Below, in pieces: positions 18,922-31,000 of a stretch of 64,000 bases of DNA. Below the pieces are notes generated by a model. The model had not been told where the DNA came from. It did not search any database and worked only from the letters and a program-made list of their open reading frames with translations. Numbering within the stretch: the stretch's first letter is position 1; the number at the start of each line of letters is the position of its first letter. The stretch is from assembly GCA_036365455.1 (NCBI GenBank), contig JAWQUS010000017.1, positions 3,472,001 to 3,536,000 on the forward strand. The letters are read 5' to 3'. Source of the stretch: Macrosoma leucophasiata (taxonomy: Eukaryota > Arthropoda > Insecta > Lepidoptera > Hedylidae). The translations under genes were made by a program, and so were the position numbers.

Positions 18922-20203
18922 TAAGGTTGGGGAAAAAGTTTCTTCGCATTTTTTAAGATAATTCAAAACATTTTTTAATATAGTTTATTTAAATTTAACT
19001 AAAGTATGTATGTACCATTATGTTCGATAACCTTTTGCCATCTTGTAGGTAGGGACATGATCCCATTGCTATAAAAATTTTGGGACTTCTCATCAAAATA
19101 CCGCGACAAGTGGATTTGTCAGTCCTCTCGTGATGTTAACCTAACATTGCATGAAGAATTCTGAAGAGATCGAAACAGGTGGAAATCTGAAGGTGCAAGG
19201 TCAGGACTATACGGCGGATGCATTAACACCTCCCAGCCAAACTCTCTTAATTTTTGCTGAGTGGCTATAGATGTGTGAGGTCTAGCGTTATCATGATGAA
19301 ACACCACACCCCTTCTGTTGATCAATTCCGGCCGCTTTCTCTCAACTTTTTGCTTTAATCTCATCAGTTGTTCGCAGTAGAGTTCAGCATCGATAGTCCT
19401 GCCTGCTGGTAATAGCTCATAATGAATAATGCCCTTCCAATCCCACCACACACACAACATCACCTTATTGCGAGTTAACCCGGGTTTCGCCACAGTCTGT
19501 GAAGCCTGACCGGCCTTTGACCACGACCTTTTTCGCACGTTCTTGTCGTACGTGATCCACTTTTCATCACCAGTTATCAGCTTCTTCAAAAATGATTCGG
19601 TTACATTACGTCGTAATAAAGAATCACAAATGAGTACACGGTTCATTAGGTTTCTTTCAGTGAGCTCGTGAGGTACCCAAATATCGAGCTTTTTTTTGTA
19701 CCCAGCTTTTTTCAAATGCGCCAAAACTGTTTTGTGATCAATTCTCAGTTCTTCAGCTACGTCGTAACTACTGATATGTCGATCTTGCTCCACTTTTTCA
19801 AAAATGGCATCCATTTTATCCTTAATAAGGCGACCAGAGCGAGGTGCATCTTTGACATCAAAATTTCCGGATTGAAAACGCTTAAACCAAATTTGTGCTA
19901 CTCTCACAGACACTGCACTAGGTCCATAAACATCGCAATTTTTTTTAGCGGCTTGCGTTGCATTTTTACCTTTTTTGTAGTATTGTAAAATGTATCGAAT
20001 TTCTTCATTAGATTCACTCATCTTGACAGTACGAAAAACAAATGAAAATCACACATTTGCCTAATTTGAATTAGGAATTATGTTCTTTAAAATTTTAACT
20101 TTCAATGATACCAAAACCAGCCAGATAGAAATACTACAGCCAAAGAGATTTTATTACAAGTTCATACTTACTATAATGCGAAAAGACTTTTTCCCCAACC
20201 TAT
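18922..20203 (-). mobile_element. mariner transposon copy 1, 1282 bp
   Basis: The ends carry AGGTTGGGGAAAAAGT, with TA target duplications at 18920-18921 and 20204-20205. The length is normal for mariner. The left TIR continues TTCTTCGCATTTT and the right TIR is CTTTTCGCATTATAG, so pairing weakens inward. The transposase is on the minus strand. Confidence 0.93.
18999..20021 (-). pseudogene. mariner transposase, one premature stop
   Basis: A DD34D transposase would excise and reinsert the element at TA. It opens MSESNEEIRYIL and has an HTH-bearing N-terminal half (about 1-110). Catalytic Asp residues lie in ITGDEKW, HHDNARPH and LAPSDFH, with 34 residues between the second and third. The open frame stops after 300 residues at an in-frame TGA (19119-19121). 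The same frame then continues for 39 more codons to a TAG at 18999-19001, ending at the expected mariner C terminus. Copy 2 has TGC at the cognate position, so the TGA is a point mutation of this copy. Subfamily is probably cecropia-like, with low certainty. Confidence 0.9.
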
Positions 20204-20218
20204 TACATACTACTAATA

Positions 20219-20430
20219 AATAAACAAATAAATACGCTCAAACTCACAGCCCCACACTTGGTATGAACCCGTGTCGTAGTTGCCGCTGTACTCACACAAC
20301 ACATTCACAAACACCCAGACCCGAAATAAACATCTGTAGGCCATACAAATATTTGTCTCGGTGCACGGAACGAACCCGCGACCCTTCGAATCAAAAGGTC
20401 GTTCCACACCGCTGGACTAACCGGGTCATC
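20219..20430 (-). mobile_element. SINE family B, full length
   Basis: The reversed head (ACACCGCTGGACTAACCGGG) ends at 20430 and the T/A-rich tail side starts near 20219, only 15 bp beyond mariner copy 1. Confidence 0.82.
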
Positions 20431-20948
20431 GGAATACAGACTACAAGTTTCTCCAATCACATAATAAATTTTAATATTCCACTCATATCAAGTATGACAC
20501 CCAGACCACATATACTCAAAACAAATTTGCAAAATGGACGATCCGAAACTATAATTAAAACGTTTTATTAAAATTGTCATGTCCCTCTCTTAATTGTGAG
20601 CTTGAACTAAAATCGGTTGTTATATTTTAATCGAGGAATTTCACCTGGATTCGAAATTCAACTTTGACACATCGGACTACAGTTTAATATTACTTGAATA
20701 TGCGCTAATCAGTAAAACCAGTGGCCCATCAGAAATAGTGGTAAACGTATAGTTAATAGGTGTTATCATGCATACGGTATCGAAGCTATTTCATATTAAA
20801 TTTGGGACTCGATAAATCCAATAATGCAACGGTCTCTAAAATTCGTGTTGGATTATGATTGTTAATTGTGGAAATGAACTATGTGTCCTGGGAGATTATG
20901 GTATTAGATTGCTTTTGTAGGTAGCACTGATTTATCGGATTTATTAAT
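20431..20948. other. Unassigned stretch
   Basis: AT-rich with no gene or recognised repeat. Confidence 0.3.
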
Positions 20949-21027
20949 TGCCCCTCAGTAGCCTAGTGGTAGCAGGCCACTTCTACTACGCTGGGGTCCC
21001 AGGTTCGATTTCCGGGTCGAGGATATT
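20949..21027 (+). mobile_element. SINE family C head only
   Basis: The tRNA-like module CTCAGTAGCCTAGTGGTAGC with B box GGTTCGATTTCC is present. The family body is replaced by a SINE A copy starting 9 bp later, so this is a truncated or recombinant unit. Confidence 0.75.
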
Positions 21028-21035
21028 AGAGATTC

Positions 21036-21315
21036 TACTGGTGGTAGAGCTCCAGTGACGGAGCTCGCGGGCATAGGCACCACCGCATTACCTGATTTAC
21101 TTGTCGCTAAATGGTAGTGTTCAGCACTATCGTGTTCCGGTCAGGTGGTAATACGGCCCTGTAATTTCCGGCGCAGAGGCATAACACCTTAGGCCTCAGG
21201 AGTGGTAACGCATCTGCATTTCGACCTTGGTCTTCGTGTGGGTGTCTATAGGCTGCAGTCACCACTTAACATCAATGTGAACCGCATGCTTGTTTGCCAC
21301 TTCCATTAGATAAAA
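21036..21315 (+). mobile_element. SINE family A, full length
   Basis: It runs from CTACTGGTGGTAGAGCTCCA to GTTTGCCACTTCCATTAGAT and is close to the consensus. A short inverted, degraded SINE A piece (GGAACATGATAGCGCTGAAC) follows at about 21350-21430. Confidence 0.87.
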
Positions 21316-21430
21316 TATGGATGGGTGCCACTCCGTTTAAGGTTTAAGCTGATACACGTTCGTGCCTTCTGCGTGGAACATGATAGCGCTGAACGCCGCC
21401 ATTTTGCGGCAATAGGATGAGGTAACTTAG

Positions 21431-21795
21431 AAAGAGAGAAAAAGAAAGAAAAAGCTCTTTATTGATGCAGTCGAGGGTCTGGGGTTCTAAAGGTACGGTT
21501 TTCCTTTCGAAGTACCTACGGAAGCCTAAAAATGGCTTAAACCAATTATTTCTCTGACCTCCTCTTACTCGCACCATTTTATCGTAAATACAAACACCAT
21601 CAATCTAAATTACAAACAAACAATATTGTGTTCGAGCCAGTTATGATCTACTTAAAATTTTCTAAACGATAATACAAATTTATTTTCGTGAAAATCTAAC
21701 AATATTTAAATAACAGACACCAGGCTGATATTTATTTGAAATAAATTCCTCTTTTCGATCTCCTCCTTTGTGACTAAATCTGAACGTAGAGATGC
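21431..21795. other. Unassigned stretch
   Basis: It includes an AGAAAG-rich run at 21428-21452. No gene recognised. Confidence 0.3.
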
Positions 21796-22110
21796 ATGAA
21801 GTTGACTTCAGAGCGGGCCCCGGGCCTAAATCGTACGGACGGTAAAAGACCAGATGGCCTCACGTCTATACCTTGGCAAGAGAACAAATGCCTGCCTTAT
21901 GCCGACTCACACAATATACACGAATGTACTACATTAGCAATCAGTAACTTGGGTCGTACGTGTAGAGAGGTAGTTGCTTAAAAACGGGATTAGTTTTGTC
22001 CCCTCCTGTCGGACTACGTTTTCATCACTTTTGCGGTGGAGACTGCTGGAAATTGGGCCACAAATTCAATTTCCTTTCTTCGGGTAATCAGTCTCCATCT
22101 TAGGAATGGA
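21796..22110 (+). pseudogene. Degraded retroelement coding fragment (RPDGLT...PW motif)
   Basis: The first 61 codons contain KRPDGLTSIPW, a motif I associate with C-terminal nuclease-like segments of certain LINE-type polyproteins. After the stop at 21979-21981, a different frame carries FAVETAGNWATNSISF, which looks like the continuation of the same family. At least one frameshift or stop therefore separates the parts. Family assignment is from memory and weak. Confidence 0.45.
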
Positions 22111-22891
22111 CGTCATGTTTATCGCTCAAGGTCGTTCCTGGTGCAAAGACTGTCCATGGAAAGAGTGACATTTTATCCGCGGATAAGTTACATTTGCGGA
22201 TGAATTGTCACCAAGTCATTCAAAGGGGCAACGCTGTCACTGACTCTGTCTCTGTCAGGATTCCTTTGAAACATCACTAAATTTACAAAAATCTTTCGCA
22301 ATTAATTTTTATTTGTTAATACAGTGTTAATTTTTCTAATTATATTTATTAGTTTGGAAAAACAGAAAATGCAACACACGTAAAATTTGCCGTGTAAACA
22401 CGCAGCGCTCGGTGCTGATTTTTTCGGAATGCCCCAAACAGAAAGCATGTCTGAACAAGCGTTATGAACAACCGCGGGACTAGACAGGATCCTGTAAAGA
22501 ACCGGTCCTGTATGAAACAGATTATTGTAATATAAAAGTGCTAATGGATGATCCTTTTGTGATCTGTATGTATAAGACTTTACCAGTGACGCAAATTGTA
22601 AAGGGACTCATAAAAAAAATGTTATAATTTAATCCTCAAATGACACTAGCAGCGTCGTTCAAATGATAAAATTTACACATCTGGCTATTTGAACATGATG
22701 AAGGTAGACCAGTAAACTCGTAAAGTAAATTCACTGAAAGGCCATTAAATCCAATACCTCAAACCGTACCCGAAGCGTAAACAATACTGTACAAGTACAA
22801 CCGCAGTAACACTATCACTTCCATTATTACTCGGTTACTATAACCTTTATGAATCGCACGCTCCATTAGACGTTACGATACGACTTTTTAC
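22111..22891. other. Unassigned stretch, about 780 bp
   Basis: No gene, RNA or repeat recognised in either strand. Confidence 0.3.
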
Positions 22892-23101
22892 TTGTTTTAT
22901 ATTATTTCGCATTCACACATGCTTGTGAAATATATTTTATTTTTAAAGAAAAATAGAAAGAAAAATTTGACTTCAGGCGAGGCTCGAACTCGCGACCTAC
23001 TGGGAATCTAGTCCAGCCGCTCTTCCAATTGAGCTACTGAAGCCTAGCTCAAATAATATATATTTCACAAGCATGTGTGAATGCGAAATAATATAAAACA
23101 A
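22892..23101. mobile_element. tRNA-like module inside a perfect 44-bp inverted repeat
   Basis: The arms 22892-22935 and 23058-23101 are exact reverse complements (TTGTTTTATATTATTTCGCA... ). Between them, on the minus strand at about 22967-23043, is a tRNA-like sequence with A box TAGCTCAATTGG, B box GAGTTCGAGCC and a closable acceptor stem (GCTTCAG/CTGAAGT). The anticodon arm does not close into a standard stem with a 7-nt loop, so I call it a tRNA-derived repeat. A second copy is at 38865-39208. Confidence 0.75.
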
Positions 23102-23285
23102 TTATTAAGGGTAAAAGCAACTTCTTTACGATATTCAATAAACTGAAAAGTCTATTATATCGGTTGCCTAACTAGCATAGTTGGTAATAGATGGCGCTGC
23201 TGCTACCATAAAGCAAGGCAATAGATGTGAAGGAAAGATTTGACAAATCGGGCAGGACTTCAGTAGCTCAATTGGAAGAGCGACT
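23102..23285 (+). mobile_element. Core and 5' tRNA half of the same element family
   Basis: The core (GGGTAAAAGCAACTTC, GGTTGCCTAACTAGCATAGT, GATTTGACAAATCGGGCAG) leads directly into GACTTCAGTAGCTCAATTGG and AAGAGCGAC, the 5' half of the tRNA-like module, then stops. The same core lies reversed at 38993-39150. Confidence 0.7.
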
Positions 23286-23333
23286 TTATACTGTTATTAT
23301 TTTCGTTTGGAGTGATGATTTATTATTATTTTT

Positions 23334-23612
23334 ATTGGTGGTAGAGCTCTAGTGATGGAGCTCGCGGGTGTAGGCACCACCGCATTACCTAATTTACTTG
23401 CCGCTAAATGGTAGTGTTCAGCGCTATCGTGTTGCGGTCAGGTGGTAATGTACGGCCCTGTAATTTTCGGCACAGAGGCATAACACCTCAGGCCTCAGGA
23501 GTAGTAACGCATTTGCATTTTGATCTTTGTGTGGGTGGCTATAGGCTGCAGTTATCTTTTTAACGTGAACTGCATGCTTTTTTACCACTTCCATAACATA
23601 AAAAAAAAATTA
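23334..23612 (+). mobile_element. SINE family A, full length
   Basis: It begins ATTGGTGGTAGAGCTCTAGT and ends CATAACATAAAAAAAAAATT. Several substitutions are present. Confidence 0.85.
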
Positions 23613-23617
23613 AAAAT

Positions 23618-23746
23618 AAAATACACTCAGGTGCATTTAGCTCAACACTACGTATAAACCTACATCGTGGGTACCGTTGTAGGTACATACTCGTACATAC
23701 ACAAACACTCAGTCTCGAAACAAATAGGCTATACAAACATTTGTCG
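23618..23746 (-). mobile_element. SINE family B, truncated
   Basis: The body and tail (CGTATAAACCTACATCGTGG, ACACAAACACTCAGTCTCGA) are present but the tRNA-like head is lost. Confidence 0.7.
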
Positions 23747-25114
23747 ACTTCGCCTCTAACATCCTAAGAAAATTCCTATTTATTGTTAGGGTTAGTTATT
23801 ATTTGTATATTAATTAAAGGCAACTAATCATTTATGAAGATATTTTGGGTCATCAAGAATACAATTGTAATAAAAGTATCATTCGAGACCGTATTTCTGT
23901 CAATTTCAAATAGCGATCGAGTATCGAAGCGTGCTCATGATTGGTCGTTGATTAACCAATTAAATTACATAGATGGTTGCCAGGCGACCAGAAAACGAAA
24001 AAAGACAAAAGAAGGAAAACCGTGTTGGTCGGCGGGCTCGGTAGCACGGTCATTGTAAAAAGGGACGTCGAAGTAGAAAGTTATATTTTGAAAAAAGTAT
24101 TTGATAATAAATGTAATTCTATAAAAGCATGGAGAAACAATAAAAGTGTTATTATACTACATGGTGTTTTATCTTATGGTATTGGAGACTTACAGAACCA
24201 ACGATCGTATGAAATAGGTATACAACAATATATAGGTATGTATATTATTTAATAACAACGGCGTTAGTCACTTGTCAAAATATCTGAAATTGCAATGTAC
24301 TTGTATAATTTTAAATTGTGTTGATTCCACGTTTGAATAATTCGTATAGGCACAAATAATATTTTAAAATATTGTAATACATAAATGGTTTCAATATTTC
24401 TGTGAATACCTTCACAACACAATGTTGTGTATATCTATCACAGAGTATTAATAAGAACTAAAATTAATCACCAACAAATAAATAACCTCATAATAATATC
24501 AAAGATCGTTCACTTTAAATGTCCCTCACGTAATTTCGCAAAGCCTCGAAGGGTACGACCGCTATTAAAGACCGGTGTACTTAAGCATGCTCTAAATATA
24601 GTCAACATTGTGCCAAGATTTCATGGCACGTCTATTTTAGTACTACTTGATATTATATGAGGTAAAGAGTTTTTATTAGACCCCCAATACTTTAGTAAAG
24701 TGTAGGGTAAAAGTTAATGGGAGACGAATACGGTGTGGTGGAAGGAGATAAGGTAGTAATGTGAGCCCTGAACAGCCGAACTTAAAGAACATCTATGATT
24801 TTTACATTTGTCTTGATACTTAAAATGACCAACACACTACCGAGTCAGGTTTTTATTTTATGTAATGATGATGGCTAACAAGTATATGTAGTTTACATGG
24901 TAATTGAATATTGCAGTCTATAGATATTCATTTCTGTATTTATTCAGTAAACGCGACATAATTACTCCAAACTTAAGATAGAATGAAGAATCTCTTCTAA
25001 GATATCAAATTCGAAAAAAAACCCTTGAATTTCCTAAGAAATCTTTTTCATTATATTGATTTATTTGAACACGATGATCATAATAATATTATACAAATAT
25101 AAGAAAAAAGGCTA
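23747..25114. other. Quiet stretch, 1.37 kb, with small unassigned frames
   Basis: No repeat is recognised. A 91-codon frame at 23977-24252 (+) starts MPGDQKTKKDKRR and has a basic N terminus and mixed hydrophobic sequence. It ends just before a GTATG run. It could be an exon or chance, and I recognise no family. Two other frames (23834-24058, 24427-24660) look random. Confidence 0.3.
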
Positions 25115-25263
25115 GTCAAAGTCTTAGGAATCGGCGTGCATGTATGAAGAGAATGATGAAAGTAGACGAGGCACGAGAGGTTTGTCAGAACCGGGATATC
25201 TGGCGCTCTACACTCTCTGCCTACCCCGTTAGGGACCTGGCGTGAAGATACATACATACATAC
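25115..25263 (+). mobile_element. LINE C-terminal/3' end fragment
   Basis: Decayed codons read like DEAREVCQNRDIW and STLSAYPVRDLA before the stop, followed by a (CATA)n tail at about 25243-25264. The parallel copy at 50466-50605 preserves DEAREVCQDRDIW and LSAYPVRDLA. The family is a LINE whose clade I cannot fix. Confidence 0.6.
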
Positions 25264-25381
25264 AAATATAAGAACTCGTTAGACAGCAGTTGGACCGATA
25301 TCGGTACACAATCAATTAGAAATCAATTATCATATTTTTTTCGCATCCTGACAGATTACCTACTGAACGTATTTATAATTC

Positions 25382-25580
25382 AACTAGCTAACGCGGCAAA
25401 CTTCGTATCGCCCTAGAAAAAAAATGTCCAAAAAGTTACAAAAAATAGATGTTTGTTGGCCGATTCTCAGTTGTACCCAGTATGCTCACAAAATTTCATG
25501 AGAATCGGTCCAGCCGGTTTAGAGGAGTACGGTAACTAACATTATGACATGGAAATTTTATATACAAGATATATAACTTA
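25382..25580 (+). repeat. Family E dispersed repeat
   Basis: ACTAGCTAACGCGGCAAACT, CGTATCGCCCTAG and GAGAATCGGTCCAGCCGGTT mark it. A short AAGATATATAAC-type 3' end is present. Confidence 0.55.
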
Positions 25581-26443
25581 TAAAAAACATATTTATATAC
25601 GACGTATTTGTTTCTTGGCGGGATGTGACTACCCTCTGGTTAGGCTAGTGCAGTCAGACACCCAAACAACGGCGCTCAAATCGTAATGGGCGTATTAAAT
25701 GCGCAGTTAATAAAACAATATTTCTATAAGACGCGCTTGAGTAACTGCCCTCTTTGGCTCCTACTATTATTCCATTCTACGTGCAGAACCTCTGCAAATG
25801 TAATCAGCATCAATTATTATACTCTACCATTTACAAACAATGTTTACACATTCAAGGCAATAACAGTACAGACTGTCAGCGATTACTGTTATATACGAGT
25901 CTAAAACAACAAAACCGAGCTTGGTTTATTCAATTATAATTTCAAATTCACGCTACTAAAAATATTTTCCGTCCGAGCGTCTGTTTCAGTGTCTAATCGG
26001 TCAGTTTAATCATCATTCAGTTCAGTAAAAGGTAAAAATAATGTAGTCTTTCCTTCAGTTCCCACTGTTTCTATGTTTATTCAGTGAACAAATGAATTAT
26101 TCACGGCCTAAGGCGGGATGAAATCTCTTAGTGTTGTATCAAAGTTAGAACGTTTACGATTTTCATGAGGAAACGATTTCCTTATTTTCTTTTACATTGA
26201 AGTAAACGTATTTGTATACAATTTGAATATTTTTTTTAGTTTTTCGTGGATCGTAGAGTTGATGGTTCAATGAAAGTGGTGGGAAATAAAATTTAATACA
26301 TCTTGCAATATTTTTCTAAAAGGACTGGGTTCGGTAGAGTGGTTCCCCGTGAAATTAGGTATTTGGCTTTTCCAAGGACAGAATCTTTGAAAACTCTGTA
26401 ATACTAAAAGAGTTAATTTATAATCATCTGTACTCATTACATG
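25581..26443. other. Unassigned stretch left of the BEL element
   Basis: About 860 bp with no recognised gene or repeat. The pre-insertion site would join 26448 to 35891. Confidence 0.35.
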
Positions 26444-26448
26444 CAATT
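26444..26448. repeat. 5-bp target duplication, left (CAATT)
   Basis: CAATT recurs at 35886-35890, directly outside the other LTR. Five bases is the usual BEL/Pao duplication length. Confidence 0.92.
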
Positions 26449-28011
26449 TGTGGGGGACGAATGGCTTTTACACCAAAGTCAAACACAAATCTGCATCGAT
26501 TTCAATGAGTGGACTGTAACTGGGTTTTTATTTTCCTTTCTTCAATGGTTTTTACTATTCTAACTTATTCACTAGCTTATTTCACTATACTATAACTAAC
26601 TAGCGAACCAGGGGGTCTGGTACTATTCTAAACTTTCACTGGCAATACCTTCACGGTCTGGAAGCACTTTTCTTGCGGAGAATCGAACGAGGACAAACTA
26701 GCAACGAAATGTACCGAGTTATATACGCTTCCAAACCGTCTCCTTCCATGTCAAAATGCCGTGACACGCCCAAAAATCGAACGTCACGAAGGTCCGGGTC
26801 AATAGAGATAGGACTCTAAATCATTACATATACGGTCTAATTTCCTACCACCGTCATACATCTCTGCTGACCCGCCCCCGCCTTGATACATTTCATACGC
26901 AATATCTCTTATTCTATTAAATTTTCTTATACAATTCTTATTAGATTCTTATTCTAATTCAATACACTTTCAAAGTTTTTACTTATTAGAAACACATAAT
27001 TTATTAGGGGCTCTGTCATGCTCTATCACCTATGACACGATTGTATATCGCTAGCCAAACCTAAATACAATTAAAAACCGCAAACGGTATCTGCCTATCT
27101 CCTTTATTCTAAGCGTGAGAGACAATTTTATCTAACAAGTAAGATTAGGTACATTCGTTTTTTCCGTATTGTGAGTCTACTTACACTCTTTATACATACA
27201 TTTCCCTGAGGGGGCAACAAAAATACATCTCGCACATAACTTTCAGCCTAGTATCTTTGTTATTTACGAAAATACAGCGACTTTCACCTCTCTCTCCATA
27301 CAAAATGTTGAATTCAACATCAGCTGTGAACAAACTAATTGAATCTACCTACATACAAATTGATATTTCTAACCGTAACATTTTATACAATTTGTGTTAT
27401 AATTTCTCAATTTCTTTACTTTCTACGCGCGCTACGTGGTCGCATCTCCGTGCACGTCTTCGGGCCAGTGTGTGTGTGATAAGTATACAGCAAAATACCT
27501 AATTTACATTACAGTTTTTTATCAATCATCTCATAATAGTGTCTACTACAGCGAACTTTGCCAGTCGATAACTACTGATCTGCCTATGCCATGCGTGGGG
27601 TTGGTCGTGAATATGAATTATTAGACATTCCTACGCCGAGCTATGCCACTGACTGAGCTCTAAAAAAGTGCGCTGCGTATTTACGCTTCCTCCGCGTCAC
27701 TTCCCCGCTTCACCCCCGCCGCCGCAGGTGGATCAGGTGCTCTGTCGGTCACCTCTCCGTGGACGACCCTTTCGACTAACCGAAAATACCTACACCTCCA
27801 AATTTAATATTTTCTATGGCAATCGCTAGACAACAACTCTTTTATCATCATACTCAAATATTACATGCCTACTATGAGAACCTAACGAGTTATATCGAAT
27901 TAAAAACTGCCGCTGCATACAACCAACATACACCTAGCGGTCATTGCGAGCTTTACTGACTTTACTTATTTTCATAATGAAATACGACGCTTATTGATTC
28001 TATCCTTTACA
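26449..28011 (-). repeat. 3' LTR of the BEL/Pao element (1563 bp)
   Basis: It starts TGTGGGGGACGA and ends CCTTTACA on the plus strand, giving TG...CA termini in both orientations. It holds the gag-pol stop codon in its outermost bases (28007-28009). A small frame at 27257-27502 recurs in the other LTR and is not considered a gene. Confidence 0.96.
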
Positions 28012-31000
28012 ACTCTCCCCCCGGCGTAGACCTTCGAGCCTCATCATCTACCGGAAGGATAATCAATCTACATACTGGGCGTCTAAATATTCCACCTCGA
28101 GTACGAATCTCCGCACTACGTACCACGCCATCAGGTCCCGTGTATACCTTTTCTACTAAACCGCGGGGCCATACATTACGGGGCAACAACCCGTCTGCTA
28201 TTATCACCAAATTACCTATCTTAATGTTCTCTTTACCGTTATGACTATCACCTCGCGGGGCCAAGGTTGGCAAGTACTCATTTATCCATCGCTGCCAGAA
28301 CATATCAGACAACGCCTGCGTAGCTCGCCACGCCCGCCTATCCGCTACCGCGCAGTTACCAACAAAGGGCAAGCCGACCGCTGATCCGATAAGAAAATGA
28401 TTCGGAGTAAGGGCTTCAGGGTCGCTTGCATTAACTGATACGTGAGTCAACGGTCGCGAGTTCACCGTGTGTTCTACCTCAGCGGTGAACGTCGCAAGTA
28501 CATCATCTTTTGGTGCACGTTCATTCAAAACTATTAATAAAGATTTCTTAACACTCTTTATTAACCGCTCCCAGGCGCCTCCCTGATTGGGAGCACCGGG
28601 ATCTATAAAACGCCATGACATTCCTTTTGTCGTGGCGAATTTTTCTAACTCAGGCAACCATTCTTTATACGCATTACATAATTCTACATCGGCGCCCCGA
28701 AAGTTAGTTCCATTATCGCTTACCATGGTATGGGGCGCACCGCGGCGCGCTCCCATCCGCCTAATTGCCATGATAGCCGCGTCTGTACTAAGACTCGAAA
28801 TTATTTCTATGTGAATGGCACGCGTTATCAAACAGGTAAATAACATTCCCCAACGTTTCTCCCTTCTCCTACCTACTGTGACGAGCATCGGACCGTAACA
28901 ATCTACACCACAATATGCAAAAGGTCGCGTATATGATTCTAAACGGAGGGCCGGTAGGTCACCTTTGACTGGGTCACAGGGCCTCCCTATGCGCGTCCTA
29001 CACCTGACACACCGCCCTACTATCGTTCTAACTGCCGGACGAAGCCGCGTTATCCAAAACTGATGTCTAATATTGTTAACTAGCGCCTCTCTACCCATAT
29101 GATTGTTACGTTCGTGTTCACGTTTTATATATAACTTAGCTAACAGGCTCCGCCCGTCCAAAATAGGTGGATTTTTACGCTGAGCTGGTATGTTTGCCGC
29201 ATCTATCCTACCATTCAATCTCATAAGACCGTCCTCTCCTATGACGGGATCCAATTTATAAATTTTACTAGACCGATCAACCGTTTTACCTACTCTAAGT
29301 CTGTCTATTTCACACGGAAAGCTTGCGCGCTGCGCCTGCGAAATTATTAACAATTCCGCACGTCGTGTGTATTTTGTATCCAAACTTGAAGGAATCTTTT
29401 TGCATCTATCTATGAATAATAACACGTAAGCCAGGGCACGGACAAGGCGGTCGTACGATGAAAATCGTTCCACTGCGATTAGGCATGGGCTACACCTCGT
29501 GTGTGTAACCAAAACCTCCTCCAGCGGCGCGACCAACTCCTTTCCGAACGCACTCGATGGTGGTTCCTCATTTCTTAAGAGAAACGAGGGGCCGGTGCAC
29601 CATCTGGAGGAGGGGCCCAATCGCGAGTGGCCAACCCTCGTCGCATCGTCAGCTACATTCGATGCGGTGGGAACCCACCTCCACTGTTCGGTTTTCGTTA
29701 ATTCTACTATCTCCGCTAGCCTATGTGCTACATACGGTTTATACCTAACCGTGTCATTCCTTATCCATTGTAATACGGTTGTCGAATCTGTCCAAAAATA
29801 CACCCCTACATCTGACCAGGGATGTTTGTCTATGACGTCACTAGCTAAGCGCGCACCTATTAAAGCCGCCTGCAGTTCTAATCGCGGGATACTTTGAGTT
29901 TTTATTGGTGCTACCTTTGCTTTCCCGGCCACCAACGACACCCTCACTACCCCTGAGCTATCTACAAATCGCCAATACGCCACTGCCGCGTACGCTTGTT
30001 CGCTTGCATCGCAAAATACATGTAACTGCCTATCCACTATATCCTCACGCTTGTCATAACATCGCGGTATCTTAAGACGGTTAATGTATTCTAAATCTGC
30101 CTGCCAATCAGCGAAAGCTACTGCCTGCTCATGGGGAAGCGGTTCATCCCACCCTAGGTCCTGTCGCCACAGTTCCTGTAGGATAATTTTTGCCACTATA
30201 GTATATGGACTCAATAAACCTAGCGGATCGAAAACCGACATGACTGCACTCAATGCCTCGCGTTTCGTAGGTACCCGTGTTAAGTTCCGGACGTCCGTAG
30301 GTACCCTAGGCATGCTAGTATTGAAGCCTAACTCATCGCTTTTAGGTTGCCACAAAATACCTAAAGCCCTATCTTCAATAAACGCATTCCCCGCTATCTC
30401 CTTTGGTGCGTGAGCGCGATCACTTTCCGGTACCTCAGATATTACAGAGTCGAGATTCGAACTCCAACCCGCTAAATCAAAACCCGCCTGCGCGTGCACG
30501 TGACGTACCTCGCCTACCGTGCGCCGGGCAGTCTCCTCAGAGTCAAAACTAACTATCCAATCATCCATATATGTACTAGTGGTAATGGTGTCAAACGCCA
30601 GCGGGTGTGAAGTTTTATAAACCGCTGCGTTTTCATCCCTCACACTATGTGCTAAAAACGGCGAACTGCGCGCTCCAAATATCATAGACGTCATTACATA
30701 CTTTCTGGGGGGGCTCACACGATCCTCCCCCCGCCACAGAAACTGTTGTGCTACGCGGTCCTCCTCCCTAATTTTAATTCTTAAAAACATCTCGCGGATA
30801 TCCGCGGTCAATGCTATCCTGCCTACCCTGAATCCATATAAAACTTTATTCAGAGACTGTAATAAATCCGGACCTTCTAATAAGATGTCGTTTAAACATT
30901 TCCCATTCGATTTTGCCGCCGCATCGAATACCAAACGCACCTTTCCTGGTTTATTAGGGTTTGTAACTGCAAAATGAGGCAAATACCATTCCCTTTGATT

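Noticed and set aside
22967..23043. Functional tRNA gene
   Set aside because: A and B boxes and the acceptor stem are good, but the anticodon arm does not close with a 7-nt loop without a mismatch and an extra base, and the sequence is repeated at 38918 within a repeat family. It needs a covariance-model scan.
27257..27624. Small genes repeated at 35129-35496
   Set aside because: They are identical because both lie in the BEL/Pao LTRs; no domain is recognisable.
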